Source: Streptomyces roseolilacinus
GTDB taxonomy: Bacteria; Actinomycetota; Actinomycetes; Streptomycetales; Streptomycetaceae
Length of the DNA stretch: 49,743 nucleotides
Direction: 5' to 3'
Assembly (NCBI RefSeq): GCF_014649335.1
Contig: NZ_BMSV01000019.1
Location: forward strand, 1-49,743
Part shown: piece by piece, positions 16,987 to 25,728 of the stretch
Layout of the letters: every line of letters starts with the position of its first letter
Numbering within the stretch: position 1 is the first letter of the stretch
The notes under the pieces: model-generated
What the model was told of the DNA's origin: nothing
Databases searched by the model: none
Seen by the model: only the letters and a program-made list of their open reading frames with translations
Position numbers and translations under genes: made by a program

Positions 16987-17286
16987 TTACATGAAGTTCT
17001 GCGCGGCCTTCTTGTCGCCCTGCTGGTAGGCGGGGGCAGCCTCGCGGACCGCGCGGGCGATCTGGTTCAGCGACTGGTTGATCTCGCGGGCGCGGCGGTC
17101 CCAGTCGGTCTGCGCGGTCTTGTACGCCTCGCGGGCCTCGCCCTCCCAGAGGTCCGAGATCGACGCGATCTTCGCCTGGATGGCCTCCAGGCTCATGTCG
17201 AGTCGCTTCGCCTGCTTCTCGATGACGCCCGCAGCCTCCTGCAGGCTCGAGTAAGTGACGATCATCGTGCCGTCGTTGTTAGCCAT
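16987..17286 (-). CDS. esxA: WXG100 family secreted protein EsxA
   Basis: This is a small helical-hairpin substrate of the type VII system, expected to be exported as a heterodimer with EsxB. The 99-aa protein carries the WXG turn as Trp47-Glu-Gly49 between two long amphipathic helices. Near the C-terminus is a YxxxD secretion signal, Tyr87-Gln-Gln-Gly-Asp91. There is no Sec signal peptide, as expected. The ATG at 17286 has a strong GGAGG just upstream. It is the last gene of the minus operon, 62 nt after esxB and followed by a perfect terminator. Confidence 0.93.
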   Translation of the reverse strand: MANNDGTMIVTYSSLQEAAGVIEKQAKRLDMSLEAIQAKIASISDLWEGEAREAYKTAQTDWDRRAREINQSLNQIARAVREAAPAYQQGDKKAAQNFM

Positions 17287-17348
17287 CGGTCCTCCAACCG
17301 GTTCGTGCTGTGGTGAGTCGGCCGCGAACGGTGCACGGCCGGGAGAGG

Positions 17349-17708
17349 TCAGTACTTGGCGAGGTTCGACGTGCGGGCCTCGGCACCGGCGTCGCCCGAG
17401 TAGCCCTCCGCCACGTCGACACCGCGGAGAGCGGCCTCGACCTCGGTGTCGGTGTTGCCGGCGATGGTGCGGGCCGCCTCGATGGCCTCCTGGAACTTCA
17501 GCAGGAGCTTGCCGATGCCCACCATGTTCCGGTTGATCGCGTCCTGCTTCACGTTGAAGGCACCGGCACCGATACCGGCCCAGCGGCCCTCCAGGCTGTC
17601 GATCGTCCCCTGCAGGGCGGAGAGCTGGCTCTTCACGTCGTCGAACTGGCGCGTCAGCTCCCCCTGGAGCTGCGAAAGAGCGACGCCATTGACCTTCTGC
17701 ACTGCCAT
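17349..17708 (-). CDS. esxB: WXG100 family secreted protein EsxB
   Basis: This 119-aa partner of EsxA has the WXG turn as Trp43-Ala-Gly45 (EGRWAGIGAGAF), with helices on either side and a longer C-terminal tail than EsxA. I cannot find a YxxxD/E motif in the tail (Tyr103 is followed by Ser-Gly-Asp), so export probably depends on pairing with EsxA. The ATG at 17708 has AGAGAGG about 10 nt upstream. It lies 75 nt after the mycosin gene and before esxA in one operon. Confidence 0.9.
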   Translation of the reverse strand: MAVQKVNGVALSQLQGELTRQFDDVKSQLSALQGTIDSLEGRWAGIGAGAFNVKQDAINRNMVGIGKLLLKFQEAIEAARTIAGNTDTEVEAALRGVDVAEGYSGDAGAEARTSNLAKY

Positions 17709-17783
17709 GCGATGTGTTTCCTCTCTGGAGGTTCCCGGTGGGTCGGATCTCCACCGTCGGGTGCGGGCGGCTTGTTCGGGCCG

Positions 17784-19034
17784 CTATGCCGTACGGCGCT
17801 TGCGGACGAAGAAGAACGCTCCCCCCGCGACGACGACCACGGCTGCGGCGCCGCCAAGGATGAGACCGAGGGAACTCCCGCCCCCGGTTTCCCCGCTGGA
17901 GCCTGCCACGGTCTGGCCGGGCGTGGCCTGGTCCTGCGGGGCTTGTGACGAAGCTGGTGCAGACGCGGCGGGCGAGGCGGGCGATGCGGACGAACCGCCG
18001 CTGGGAGCTGCCGAGTTCTCGTTCGTCAGCGGGTTGACGTTCGGGGCACCGGGCTTGCCGAGACCGCGGTTGATGTGGGCGCCGGGGCGGACGATGCCGT
18101 GGCCCAGGTAGCTGCTCGTCGTACCGGGCTCCCAGCCCTCGCCCCGCCCCGCGCTCTCGAACATGACGCGCAGGACCTGGTTCGCGGTCCAGTCGGGGTG
18201 ATACGACCAGATCAGGGCGGCGGTGGCGGAGGCGATGGCGGTGGCGGCGCTGGTGCCGCCGTCCCCGTCGCAGTAGCGGGTGAACGACTCGTCACACCAG
18301 TACGGGATGTCGCTTCCCGGGGCGGAGATGTCCACGTACATGCCGTGCTGGGAGTACTCGGCCACCTTGCCTTCCGGACCAGTGGCCGCGACTCCCACCA
18401 CTTCCGGGTACGCGGCGGGGAAACTGCGTGTGTTGTCCTTGTCGCCGTTGTTGCCCACGGCGGCGAACATCAGCTTGCCCTTGCTGTGTGCGTACTCGAC
18501 GGCTTTGGTGAGGGATTCCGTCTTGCCGAGGCCGCCGTACGACATGCTGATGATCCGGGCGTCACTGTCCGCGGCGGCACGAATGGCATCGGCTTCGTCC
18601 GTCGGGTTCTTGCCCCGGTGGCCCGCTTCCAGGCCGATGCGCAGGGGGAGGACCTTGACGCCCGGCGCCAGCCCCTGAAGGCCACCGCCCTGCCCCGTCC
18701 CGGCGATCAGTTCGGCCATGGTCGTCCCGTGGCCGCTGTAGTCGTTCGTCGTGCCGTCTTCCTTCATCGCGTCGAAGCCCTTGAGGACTTGGCCCTTCAG
18801 CGATGGTGTGGAGGCGTTGACACCGCTGTCGACCACCGCGACCTTGATGCCCTCGCCGGTGACCTTTCCCCAGATCTTGTCGACGTGCATCGCGTCCAGG
18901 TACCACTGCTTGGCGCGCACGTCCTCCGCCGCAGCGGAGGGAGCCAGGCCCACGAACCCGATGGCCCACGCGCTGGCCAACGCGACCGTGCACGTAACCC
19001 GTCGCCGCAGCCGACGCGTCGTTCCTGCTGTCAT
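17784..19034 (-). CDS. Mycosin-type S8 serine protease of the type VII locus (first of two)
   Basis: This is a subtilisin-family protease predicted to sit outside the membrane, held by a C-terminal span. The 416 aa show an N-terminal signal (hydrophobic run to about residue 36), the catalytic triad Asp69 (VVDSGV), His102 (GHGTTMAELIAG) and Ser262 (GGTSAATA), and Asn195 for the oxyanion hole. A Ser/Ala/Pro-rich stalk and one transmembrane helix near residues 385-408 precede RKRRTA. The ATG at 19034 has GGGAG upstream; the frame extends to 19106 without signal-like sequence. It sits between the 568-aa protein and esxB, separate from the eccB-linked mycosin. Confidence 0.93.
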   Translation of the reverse strand: MTAGTTRRLRRRVTCTVALASAWAIGFVGLAPSAAAEDVRAKQWYLDAMHVDKIWGKVTGEGIKVAVVDSGVNASTPSLKGQVLKGFDAMKEDGTTNDYSGHGTTMAELIAGTGQGGGLQGLAPGVKVLPLRIGLEAGHRGKNPTDEADAIRAAADSDARIISMSYGGLGKTESLTKAVEYAHSKGKLMFAAVGNNGDKDNTRSFPAAYPEVVGVAATGPEGKVAEYSQHGMYVDISAPGSDIPYWCDESFTRYCDGDGGTSAATAIASATAALIWSYHPDWTANQVLRVMFESAGRGEGWEPGTTSSYLGHGIVRPGAHINRGLGKPGAPNVNPLTNENSAAPSGGSSASPASPAASAPASSQAPQDQATPGQTVAGSSGETGGGSSLGLILGGAAAVVVVAGGAFFFVRKRRTA

Positions 19035-19060
19035 CCTGGCTCCCTGCACCTTTCCTGTGC

Positions 19061-20767
19061 TCAGTCGACCACTGGGGGAACGGCACCGCGCCGCCGGGCC
19101 GCCCACGTCTCTTCGTCCTCGACGAGGTAGTCGGGACGTTCGGAGCCGGGCTGTTCCCCGTCCTCCCGGCCCTTGTTCCGCTGCGAGCGCGGGACGCCCA
19201 CGACACCGTTCACGCTCGGCGTGCCCCGGCGCGTGGAGCGGGCGGTCGCACCCGGGTTGGCGCCGATGACGCCGCCCATGCGGGAGCCTGCCGCCGACGG
19301 CCGTCCCTGCGGTGCGCTCTGGCCCCCGATCACCGTGCCGGTGGGGATGCGGGAACCGCCGGTGCCGCCCGTGGCCGGACGCGGTTGGGGCGTACCGCCG
19401 ACGATGCCGGTGCCCGCCCGTCCGGTGATCGGCGCGGGACCGCCCGCGCGTCCGGTGGCAGGCGCACCCGGAGCGCCGGGTCGGCCCACCATGTTGTTCG
19501 TGCCGGGGCCGCCGATCACGTTCTGCCGTCCAGCGGCGGGCGTGCCAGGCGTACCGGGCGTACCGGGGCGGCCGACCGGAGTCGAGGGCCCGGCGGTGCG
19601 CCCGGTCTGGCCGGGGCCGCTCTGCGCCGTGTGCGGCCCGCTGGGGACAGCAGGGCGGCCGAACTGGCTGTTGCTGCTGGGCTTGGCGGTACGCGGGACG
19701 GCCGGCGTGCTCTGGTTCCGGCCGACGGCCGGGCCCTTACCGGTGTTCGGGAGGCCGGGAGCCATGGGCGGCGGCGTGAACGGGCCGTTACCCGTCGGGG
19801 CGGTCGGCGCGGGCGTGGGCGTCGGCGGGGCCGTCACCGGCGGAGCGGGGGGAGCGATGGTGTCGATCTGCATCGCCGAGTCCGGCGTCGTGGGGGACGG
19901 CGTGGGACCGAGCCCCGGAGTCCGAGGGCCGGCCGGGGTCCCGCCGGTCTCCCCCCGTGGAGCCCCTGCGGGCTGCTCCGGGGACGGGGCGCCGGTGGCC
20001 TGCAGGCCTGCGCCCGAGGAGCCGGCCCCTCCAGGAGCGCTTGCTCCGGAGCCGAGTCCGTAGCCGCCCCGCGGACGCGGCACCTCGGCCTTCAACCGCT
20101 CCGGGAACTTGGGCGGTTCCTGGGAGGCCAGGGTCGACTCCGAGACCGCGTAGAACGACGCCAGGCGGTTCAGCTGGTTGATGGCCTCCTGGCGGTCGCG
20201 TTCCGCCTTGACGGCCTTCTGGTAGTCCTCGTTGTCCGCGGTGCGCTCCGCCGGGGGGAAGTCCGTGGGCTTCTTCGGGTCGGGGCGGTTGTCGCGGGGC
20301 GGGCGGGCGTTGCGGACGGAGGTCAGGCCCGTGCTGGCGACCTTCATCTGCGCGCCCACGACGTTGGCGAAGCTCGCCAGGTTGTACGTGTACGTCGCGA
20401 GGTCGGCGGCGAAGCGCTGGAACTCCGTACCCGCCTCACCCTTCAGGTCCACGGCCGCGGCGTCCTTCTTCAGGTCGCGCGCCGCGTCGTTGAGCGCCTT
20501 GCGGGCGGCCTCCAGGGCCGTGCCGGCGGCCTCCAGGTCGGCCGGGTTGGCCGCTTCGAGGAGGTCCAGCATCGCGTTGAGCGGGGCGTTCTCGAAGTTG
20601 GTCTTGCCGAAGAAGCCGCCGGGACCGCTGCCCGTGCCGAAGCCCATGCGCTCGAACTGGGCGGAGAAGCGCTCCACCCGGTCCGTGGCCGTGAACGTCG
20701 TCTGGATCCGGGCGGCGTCCTTGGTCTGCTGCTGCTCGGGGGTGAGGTTCTTGTCTTCGGTTCCCAT
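19061..20767 (-). CDS. Type VII-associated protein: WXG/PPE-like helical N-terminus plus long Gly/Pro-rich tail
   Basis: I recognise no named family for this 568-aa protein. Residues 1-225 are predicted helical. Residues 85-150 resemble a WXG100/PPE helical hairpin in which the Trp is replaced (VDLKGEAGTEF at 107-115, then a second amphipathic helix). From about 230 to the end it is Gly/Pro/Thr/Arg-rich with many short GRPG/TPGTPG units, ending in an acidic stretch and RRRGAVPPVVD. There is no signal peptide or membrane span. The ATG lies 5 nt after the 137-aa gene's stop, so the two are coupled. Context suggests a type VII substrate or a wall-spanning partner, by analogy with PPE/EspB proteins; this is inference. 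Confidence 0.8.
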   Translation of the reverse strand: MGTEDKNLTPEQQQTKDAARIQTTFTATDRVERFSAQFERMGFGTGSGPGGFFGKTNFENAPLNAMLDLLEAANPADLEAAGTALEAARKALNDAARDLKKDAAAVDLKGEAGTEFQRFAADLATYTYNLASFANVVGAQMKVASTGLTSVRNARPPRDNRPDPKKPTDFPPAERTADNEDYQKAVKAERDRQEAINQLNRLASFYAVSESTLASQEPPKFPERLKAEVPRPRGGYGLGSGASAPGGAGSSGAGLQATGAPSPEQPAGAPRGETGGTPAGPRTPGLGPTPSPTTPDSAMQIDTIAPPAPPVTAPPTPTPAPTAPTGNGPFTPPPMAPGLPNTGKGPAVGRNQSTPAVPRTAKPSSNSQFGRPAVPSGPHTAQSGPGQTGRTAGPSTPVGRPGTPGTPGTPAAGRQNVIGGPGTNNMVGRPGAPGAPATGRAGGPAPITGRAGTGIVGGTPQPRPATGGTGGSRIPTGTVIGGQSAPQGRPSAAGSRMGGVIGANPGATARSTRRGTPSVNGVVGVPRSQRNKGREDGEQPGSERPDYLVEDEETWAARRRGAVPPVVD

Positions 20768-20772
20768 CGGCG

Positions 20773-21186
20773 TTATCCCAGGTCCTTCGTACCGGTCTGG
20801 CGGTCGTGATCGGGCTTGTCCTGCTTCTCCCGCTGGTCGACCGCCACGTCCAGGCGGTCCTGGATGGCGTGGAAGCGGCGGCGCGTGTCCTCGTCGACGT
20901 TGTCGAAGCCGACGTCGGCCGCGTGGGCTCCGAGGCGCAGGAGCTCCATCTGGTCGGCCAGGAGCTTGGAGAGGGACACCAGTTCCTTGTGGACGCGGGC
21001 GTACTGCGTGAAGAAGCCGTCCGCTTCCCCGAAGGGCAGGTTGCCGCCGCTGAAGGCGCCGCGCTCGATGGTGTGCTCGGCGACCTTCTGGGGGCCGCCG
21101 GGGCTGCTCTCGAAGTCCGTCAGCAGCGCGTTGATCTTGGTCTGGAAATTCCGCAGCGCGCCTGCGCCGCGCTCAAGGTCGGCCAT
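20773..21186 (-). CDS. Type VII-associated small helical protein, unknown function
   Basis: This 137-aa protein is almost entirely helical, with a Gly/Phe-rich turn in the middle (RGAFSGGNLPFGEADGFF at about 42-59) and a charged C-terminus. It is the size of a PE or WXG100 protein but lacks Trp-x-Gly. The ATG at 21186 has GGGGAGGGA upstream. As first gene of the operon (137-aa, 568-aa, mycosin, esxB, esxA) and coupled to the 568-aa PPE-like protein, it looks like the small half of a PE/PPE-type pair; that is inference from size and position only. Confidence 0.8.
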   Translation of the reverse strand: MADLERGAGALRNFQTKINALLTDFESSPGGPQKVAEHTIERGAFSGGNLPFGEADGFFTQYARVHKELVSLSKLLADQMELLRLGAHAADVGFDNVDEDTRRRFHAIQDRLDVAVDQREKQDKPDHDRQTGTKDLG

Positions 21187-21267
21187 GACCCGTGTCCCTC
21201 CCCGTTGTTCCTGCGGTCACGCATTGCGATCGGACACCTGCGCTATTTCACCGGTCGCACGCCTGCC

Positions 21268-21296
21268 ACTCTATCCAGTGCCTCTGACAGCCCCAA
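21268..21296 (-). promoter_or_regulatory. Probable promoter of the five-gene esx operon
   Basis: On the minus strand TTGGGG (21296-21291) and TAGAGT (21273-21268) are separated by exactly 17 bp, fitting the principal sigma factor of Streptomyces. The start of transcription would be about 75 nt ahead of the first ATG (21186). Confidence 0.5.
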
Positions 21297-21339
21297 GTGC
21301 CTTACCTGCCGCGCGTCTTCTCCGTCGACGGCGGAGGGA

Positions 21340-21362
21340 GGCCCCTCGGTTGCGGCGGGGCC
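21340..21362 (-). terminator. Possible terminator after the eccB-mycosin pair
   Basis: A GGCCCC/GGGGCC 6-bp stem with an 11-nt loop starts 12 nt past the mycosin stop (21375). It separates this unit from the esx operon promoter. Confidence 0.45.
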
Positions 21363-21374
21363 GTGTGCGCGTCG

Positions 21375-22631
21375 TCACCCGTTCGCAGGACGTGTCGTCG
21401 CGCGGTTGCGGCGGCGGGCGTCGCGGAGGGCGATCGCGGTGCCGGCGATGGCGGCGACGAGGACGCCGCCGCCCACGACGACGTACGTCGCGAGGCGGGC
21501 GTTGCGCTCCTCGGGCGTCTCGCCCAGGTGGAGTTCGGCCGGAGCCGGCGGTTCCGCCTTGGTGACGCCCTCGCGGGCGACCGGGGCCTCGATCGGCTTG
21601 TCGTCCTCCGTCAGGGCCCGGACGGGATCCACGACGCCCCACCCTACAAGCCGGTCGTGGCCGGCGACCGAGCGCTCCGCGGTCTGCTGGATCTGGGCGA
21701 CGATCTGCTTGCCCGTCCAGTCCTTGTGCTTGGCCTTGATGAGCGCGGCGACCCCCGCGACGTACGGGGCGGAGAAACTGGTGCCGTTGTCGGCGCAGTG
21801 GCCGCCGCCCGGCACCGTCGTGATCATGTCCACACCGGGCGCGGCGACCCCGACGAAGTCGCCGGACTGCGAGAAGGCGGCGCGCTCGTTGTTGCGGTCG
21901 GAGGCGGCCACGGCGAGGACGCCCTCGTAGGACGCGGGGTAGGTCTTCTTGACGTTGCCGTCGAGGCCGTCGTTGCCGGCCGAGGCGACGACGACGATCT
22001 CCTTGTCCAGGGCCTCCTGGACGGCCTCCTTCAGGAGCGGCGTCGGCTCGATGGCGTTGGCCGTGTCCTGGGAGATGTTGATGACGTCGGCCTTCTCGGC
22101 GACGGCGTGCCGGATGGCCGTCGCCAGGGTGCCGGCGGTGCCGTTGCCGTCGGCGTCGTTCTGCTGGATGGGGATGATCGTGGCGTCGGGGGCGAGGCCG
22201 ACGAAGCCGGTCCCCTTCGCGGGGCGGGCGGCGATGATCCCGGCGACCTTCGTGCCGTGGCCGACGGTGTCGGTGGTGCCGTCCTCCTTGCCGCGCTCCA
22301 CCGCGTTGCCGTTCTCGTCCTTGGCGTCCTTCGGGATGAGGTTGATCCCGCTCCCGACGTCCACGGCGGGCTTCAGCTGCGGGTGCGCGACGTCCACGCC
22401 GGTGTCGATGACGGCGACGCGGACGCCCTTGCCGGTGGACTGCTTCCACACCTCGTCCAGCAGGACCCGCTGGAGCGCCCAGGGGCGGCCCTCGTACTGC
22501 TTGGCGGGGTACGTGCACTGGCCGGGCGTGTCCGCCGCGGCCGGCGGGGCGGGCAGGGTGACGCCGAGGAACGCCACCGCGGCGAGGGCGGCCGCCCGGC
22601 GCCTGCCCGTACCGGAACTGTTCGTGTTCAT
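21375..22631 (-). CDS. mycP: Mycosin (MycP) S8 serine protease linked to eccB
   Basis: This is the second subtilisin-like protease of the locus and the one adjacent to eccB, the usual place of MycP, which stabilises the ESX membrane complex. The 418 aa show a signal peptide (hydrophobic run to about residue 33), Asp76 (VIDTGVD), His125 (GHGTKVAGI), Asn220 and Ser285 (GTSFSAPYVAG). A C-terminal transmembrane helix (YVVVGGGVLVAAIAGTAIAL) ends in a basic tail. All catalytic residues are intact. The ATG at 22631 lies 16 nt after the eccB stop, so the two are cotranscribed. Confidence 0.94.
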   Translation of the reverse strand: MNTNSSGTGRRRAAALAAVAFLGVTLPAPPAAADTPGQCTYPAKQYEGRPWALQRVLLDEVWKQSTGKGVRVAVIDTGVDVAHPQLKPAVDVGSGINLIPKDAKDENGNAVERGKEDGTTDTVGHGTKVAGIIAARPAKGTGFVGLAPDATIIPIQQNDADGNGTAGTLATAIRHAVAEKADVINISQDTANAIEPTPLLKEAVQEALDKEIVVVASAGNDGLDGNVKKTYPASYEGVLAVAASDRNNERAAFSQSGDFVGVAAPGVDMITTVPGGGHCADNGTSFSAPYVAGVAALIKAKHKDWTGKQIVAQIQQTAERSVAGHDRLVGWGVVDPVRALTEDDKPIEAPVAREGVTKAEPPAPAELHLGETPEERNARLATYVVVGGGVLVAAIAGTAIALRDARRRNRATTRPANG

Positions 22632-22647
22632 CGCGTACGCCTCCGCC

Positions 22648-24180
22648 TCACGAGCCCTGCGGCTGCCGGGCCGCCGCCGTCGACAGGCGCGGGCCGGTCG
22701 GCAGGAAGGCGGACCAGGCGGCCGGGACGGGCTGCGGGTCGACGTCCTTGTAGCCGAGCCGGTTCTGGGCCTGCTGCGCCTCCAGGAGCCGTGCCTTCTT
22801 CTCCTCGGCCGAGCCGGAGGTGCCGATGCCGGAGTCGTCGGCCGCGTTGTCGCCGTTGGACTGCATCGCGTACCGCAGGCCGGTGTCGGTCACCAGGAAC
22901 TGGAATCCGGCGTCCGTGCGCGAGCCGGTGAACTGGCGGAAGAGCAGGCCGGTGCCGGGCGTGACGTAGGCGCTGCTGGAGCCGGTCGGCAGGGGCGCGA
23001 GGAAGTCGTCGCCGACCCAGGTGCTGAGGGTGGTGGAGCCGTTGTCCTCGTCGACCTCGCGCAGCACGTTGCAGACGGTGTTGGGGCTTCCCTCGTCGGT
23101 GCTCGCGGAGTTGACGGGCTTCGGGGCGTCCTTCGGCCACTTGTTGTCGGCACCGAACGCCTCGCTCGGCCGGAACGTGCCGGCGTGGACGGAGGTGGCC
23201 TTCCCGTCCTGGCCGAGCTCGATCAGCTCCCGGCTGCTGAGCAGCAGCTTCGCGGTGAAGTCGGAGACGGGCGCCACCCGGCCGGGCAGGACGACGTACT
23301 GCTGCATCCTGGTGCCGTCGGTGGCGGTGAGGACCATGCCGACCTTGTTCACGTCGTCGTCCAGCTCACCGGGGACGTTCGCCGGGTCGCCGGGCCGGCC
23401 CTCGACGGACGGGAAGACGATCTCGTCGCCCTTGTGGAGGGTCTCCAGCCATCCGGCGGAGACGCGCTGCGGGGTGCGGCCCTGGCCGACGAGCTGGCGG
23501 AGGAGCAGTTCGTCCTTCTTCACCGGGTACGCGGTGCCGGCGCGGTCCACGATGTAGCGGGTGCGCTCCGGGGCGGGGCCCTCGACGTACAGGAGGTCGC
23601 CGCCGTCGAGCCGGCCGGAGCCCTCGGTCCTGTCCTTCTCGCGGTCGGCGAAGACGAACGCCGCCTTCTGGATGGCGCGCCCGCCCTCGACGGGCCGCTC
23701 GCACACGGCCCAGCGCTTGGCCGTGCCCGCCTCCTTCGCGTCGGGGAGGCGGTCGGGGGCGTAGGGGATGCCGAGGGTGGCGCCGTGGCGGATCTTCCCG
23801 TTGTCGAGGACGGACTCGTCGACCTTGATGACGGTCCCCTTGTCGGGGTTGAGGAGCAGCTTGGCGGAGGCCATGTTGAGGACCGGGTGGAGCTGCTTCG
23901 TCGTGCCCGTCTTCAGGACGACGTAGCGGGTCGTCGACTTGCTGGCGATGATGACGTTCTCACCGGGGTTGTCCCAGTCCTTCGGGGCGACCGGGCGGAA
24001 CATCCCCCACGCGCCGAACACGGCGAGCACCACGACGCCCACGATGACCCCGGGCAGCACCGCGCGCAGCGGGCGGGGGGCGCCTTCCTCCGAGCCGGTG
24101 GAGTTGGGCTGGACGAATTGGGCGACGAGTCTCCGCTTCGCGAAGGTGTAGGCGTTGAGTTCATCCCGGCGCGATGCCAT
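22648..24180 (-). CDS. eccB: Type VII secretion protein EccB
   Basis: EccB is a membrane-anchored core component with a large extracytoplasmic domain. The 510-aa protein has the typical N-terminus (SRRDELNAYTFAKRRLVAQF), one transmembrane segment at about residues 41-61 and a long external region with the repeated domain pattern of the family. It has two Cys (in WAVCERP and NTVCNVLREV) placed as in EccB proteins, where they form a conserved disulfide as I recall. The ATG at 24180 faces eccE across 183 bp. It is the first gene of the eccB-mycP pair. Confidence 0.94.
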   Translation of the reverse strand: MASRRDELNAYTFAKRRLVAQFVQPNSTGSEEGAPRPLRAVLPGVIVGVVVLAVFGAWGMFRPVAPKDWDNPGENVIIASKSTTRYVVLKTGTTKQLHPVLNMASAKLLLNPDKGTVIKVDESVLDNGKIRHGATLGIPYAPDRLPDAKEAGTAKRWAVCERPVEGGRAIQKAAFVFADREKDRTEGSGRLDGGDLLYVEGPAPERTRYIVDRAGTAYPVKKDELLLRQLVGQGRTPQRVSAGWLETLHKGDEIVFPSVEGRPGDPANVPGELDDDVNKVGMVLTATDGTRMQQYVVLPGRVAPVSDFTAKLLLSSRELIELGQDGKATSVHAGTFRPSEAFGADNKWPKDAPKPVNSASTDEGSPNTVCNVLREVDEDNGSTTLSTWVGDDFLAPLPTGSSSAYVTPGTGLLFRQFTGSRTDAGFQFLVTDTGLRYAMQSNGDNAADDSGIGTSGSAEEKKARLLEAQQAQNRLGYKDVDPQPVPAAWSAFLPTGPRLSTAAARQPQGS

Positions 24181-24363
24181 GTATCCGCTGTCCCTCTCCC
24201 CGCTGGGCCGCCGCGGCCCCCTGGCCTCCAGGGGGCGCCGGCCGTCGTAACCGCACCCCTACTATGCCTGCTGACGGCCGGGCCGCTTTGCTCAGGTAGG
24301 GTGATCGCCCGGTCAACGGCCGTGTGAATTTGGCTTTTACGGACACGAGGGGGCAACGCGGCG

Positions 24364-25728
24364 ATGGGTACGGCGACGCGCGCGCGCACGAGGCGGTCCG
24401 ACGAGGGACGCCCCGCCCGTTCCCGCCGGCAACGCGGCAACGGCCACCGGGCCGGAGGGCACCGTTCCGCCCCGGCCCCCCAGTCCTCCGGGTCCGCGTC
24501 CGTCCCCGTTCCGCGCCCGCTGTCACGGGTCGGCCGCGTGGGCCCCTTCCAGCTGCGCCAGCTGGTCCTGGTCGAGCTGGCCCTGGCGCTGGCCGCGGTC
24601 GGCGTCGCGCTGCAGGGCCTGTGGCTGATCCCGACGCTGGCCGTCGCCGTGCTGCTCCTGCTGTTCGCGGTGGTGCGCCGCCGCGGCCAGGCCGTGCAGG
24701 ACTGGTCGTCGACGGCGCTGGCGCTGCGTGCCCGCCGCCGGACGGCCGCGCCCGCCGCCGTGGACGTCGACCCGTCGCTGGCGCCGATCGTGGAGGGGCT
24801 GCCGGGGTTCCGGCCGTTCCCGTACGTCGACCGGAAGCGGCGCACCGTCGGCATGCTCGGTGACGGCACGTTCCTGACGGCGGTCGTCCGGGTCGAGGCG
24901 GGCGGCGCCGCGCCGCGGCCCGCGTTCGGCGCGCGGACGCTTCCGCTGTCCCTGCTGGGCGGGGCGCTGGAGGTCGACGACATCGTGCTGGAGTCGGTGC
25001 AGCTGGTGCAGCAGGTGCGTTCCGCGCCGGCGCCGCACCTGCCGCAGCAGGCGGTGGCCCGGCTCTCGTACGCGCCGCTGCAGCAGCGCACCGGGGCGCC
25101 CGCCCTGCGGATGACGTGGGTGGCGCTGAAGCTGGACCCGGAGCGCTGCCGGGAGGCCATCGAGGCGCGCGGCGGCGGTGTCGAGGGCGCCCAGCGGTGC
25201 CTGGTGCGCGCGGCGGACCACGTGGCGAGCCGGATCACGGGCGCCGGGTTCGAGGCCGTCGTCCTGGACCAGGAGGAGCTGAACTCCACGATGGCGACCG
25301 CGGCGTGCGCGAGCCCCCGGCTCGCCGCCCGCGCGCACCGCCCGGACGCCACGCCGCAGCGCCGGACGGTGGAGACGGCCCGCGTGTGGCGGTGTGACGA
25401 CCGCTGGCACACCACGTACGCGGTGGGCCGCTGGCCGGACCTGGCGAACGGCGGCGAGGGGTCCGCGCTGGCGAAGCTGGTGTCTCTGCTGACGGCGACG
25501 CCCGCGTACGCGACGACGTTCAGCCTCGCGATGCACCGCGGTTCGCGGCAGGGCGCCGTGGACGTGACCGGGTACGTGCGGATCACCGGCGGCTCGGACA
25601 CCGAACTCATCGGGGTGCGGCGGGCGTTGGAGCAGGCCGCCCGGTCGGCGAAGGTCGGTCTGGGGCGGCTCGACCGGGAGCAGCTGCCCGGCGTGCTGGC
25701 GACGCTGCCGCTGGGAGGGACGCAGTGA
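24364..25728 (+). CDS. eccE: Type VII secretion protein EccE
   Basis: EccE is a peripheral inner-membrane component of the ESX complex. The 454-aa protein has a basic, disordered N-terminus, two close membrane spans (about 67-87 and 88-104) and a cytoplasmic domain that includes the WVALKLDPERCREAI segment typical of EccE. The ATG at 24364 has GAGGGGG about 12 nt upstream. It is divergent from eccB, and its stop codon overlaps the next start by one base (TGATG). EccE sequences diverge widely, so context contributes to the call. Confidence 0.85.
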   Translation: MGTATRARTRRSDEGRPARSRRQRGNGHRAGGHRSAPAPQSSGSASVPVPRPLSRVGRVGPFQLRQLVLVELALALAAVGVALQGLWLIPTLAVAVLLLLFAVVRRRGQAVQDWSSTALALRARRRTAAPAAVDVDPSLAPIVEGLPGFRPFPYVDRKRRTVGMLGDGTFLTAVVRVEAGGAAPRPAFGARTLPLSLLGGALEVDDIVLESVQLVQQVRSAPAPHLPQQAVARLSYAPLQQRTGAPALRMTWVALKLDPERCREAIEARGGGVEGAQRCLVRAADHVASRITGAGFEAVVLDQEELNSTMATAACASPRLAARAHRPDATPQRRTVETARVWRCDDRWHTTYAVGRWPDLANGGEGSALAKLVSLLTATPAYATTFSLAMHRGSRQGAVDVTGYVRITGGSDTELIGVRRALEQAARSAKVGLGRLDREQLPGVLATLPLGGTQ

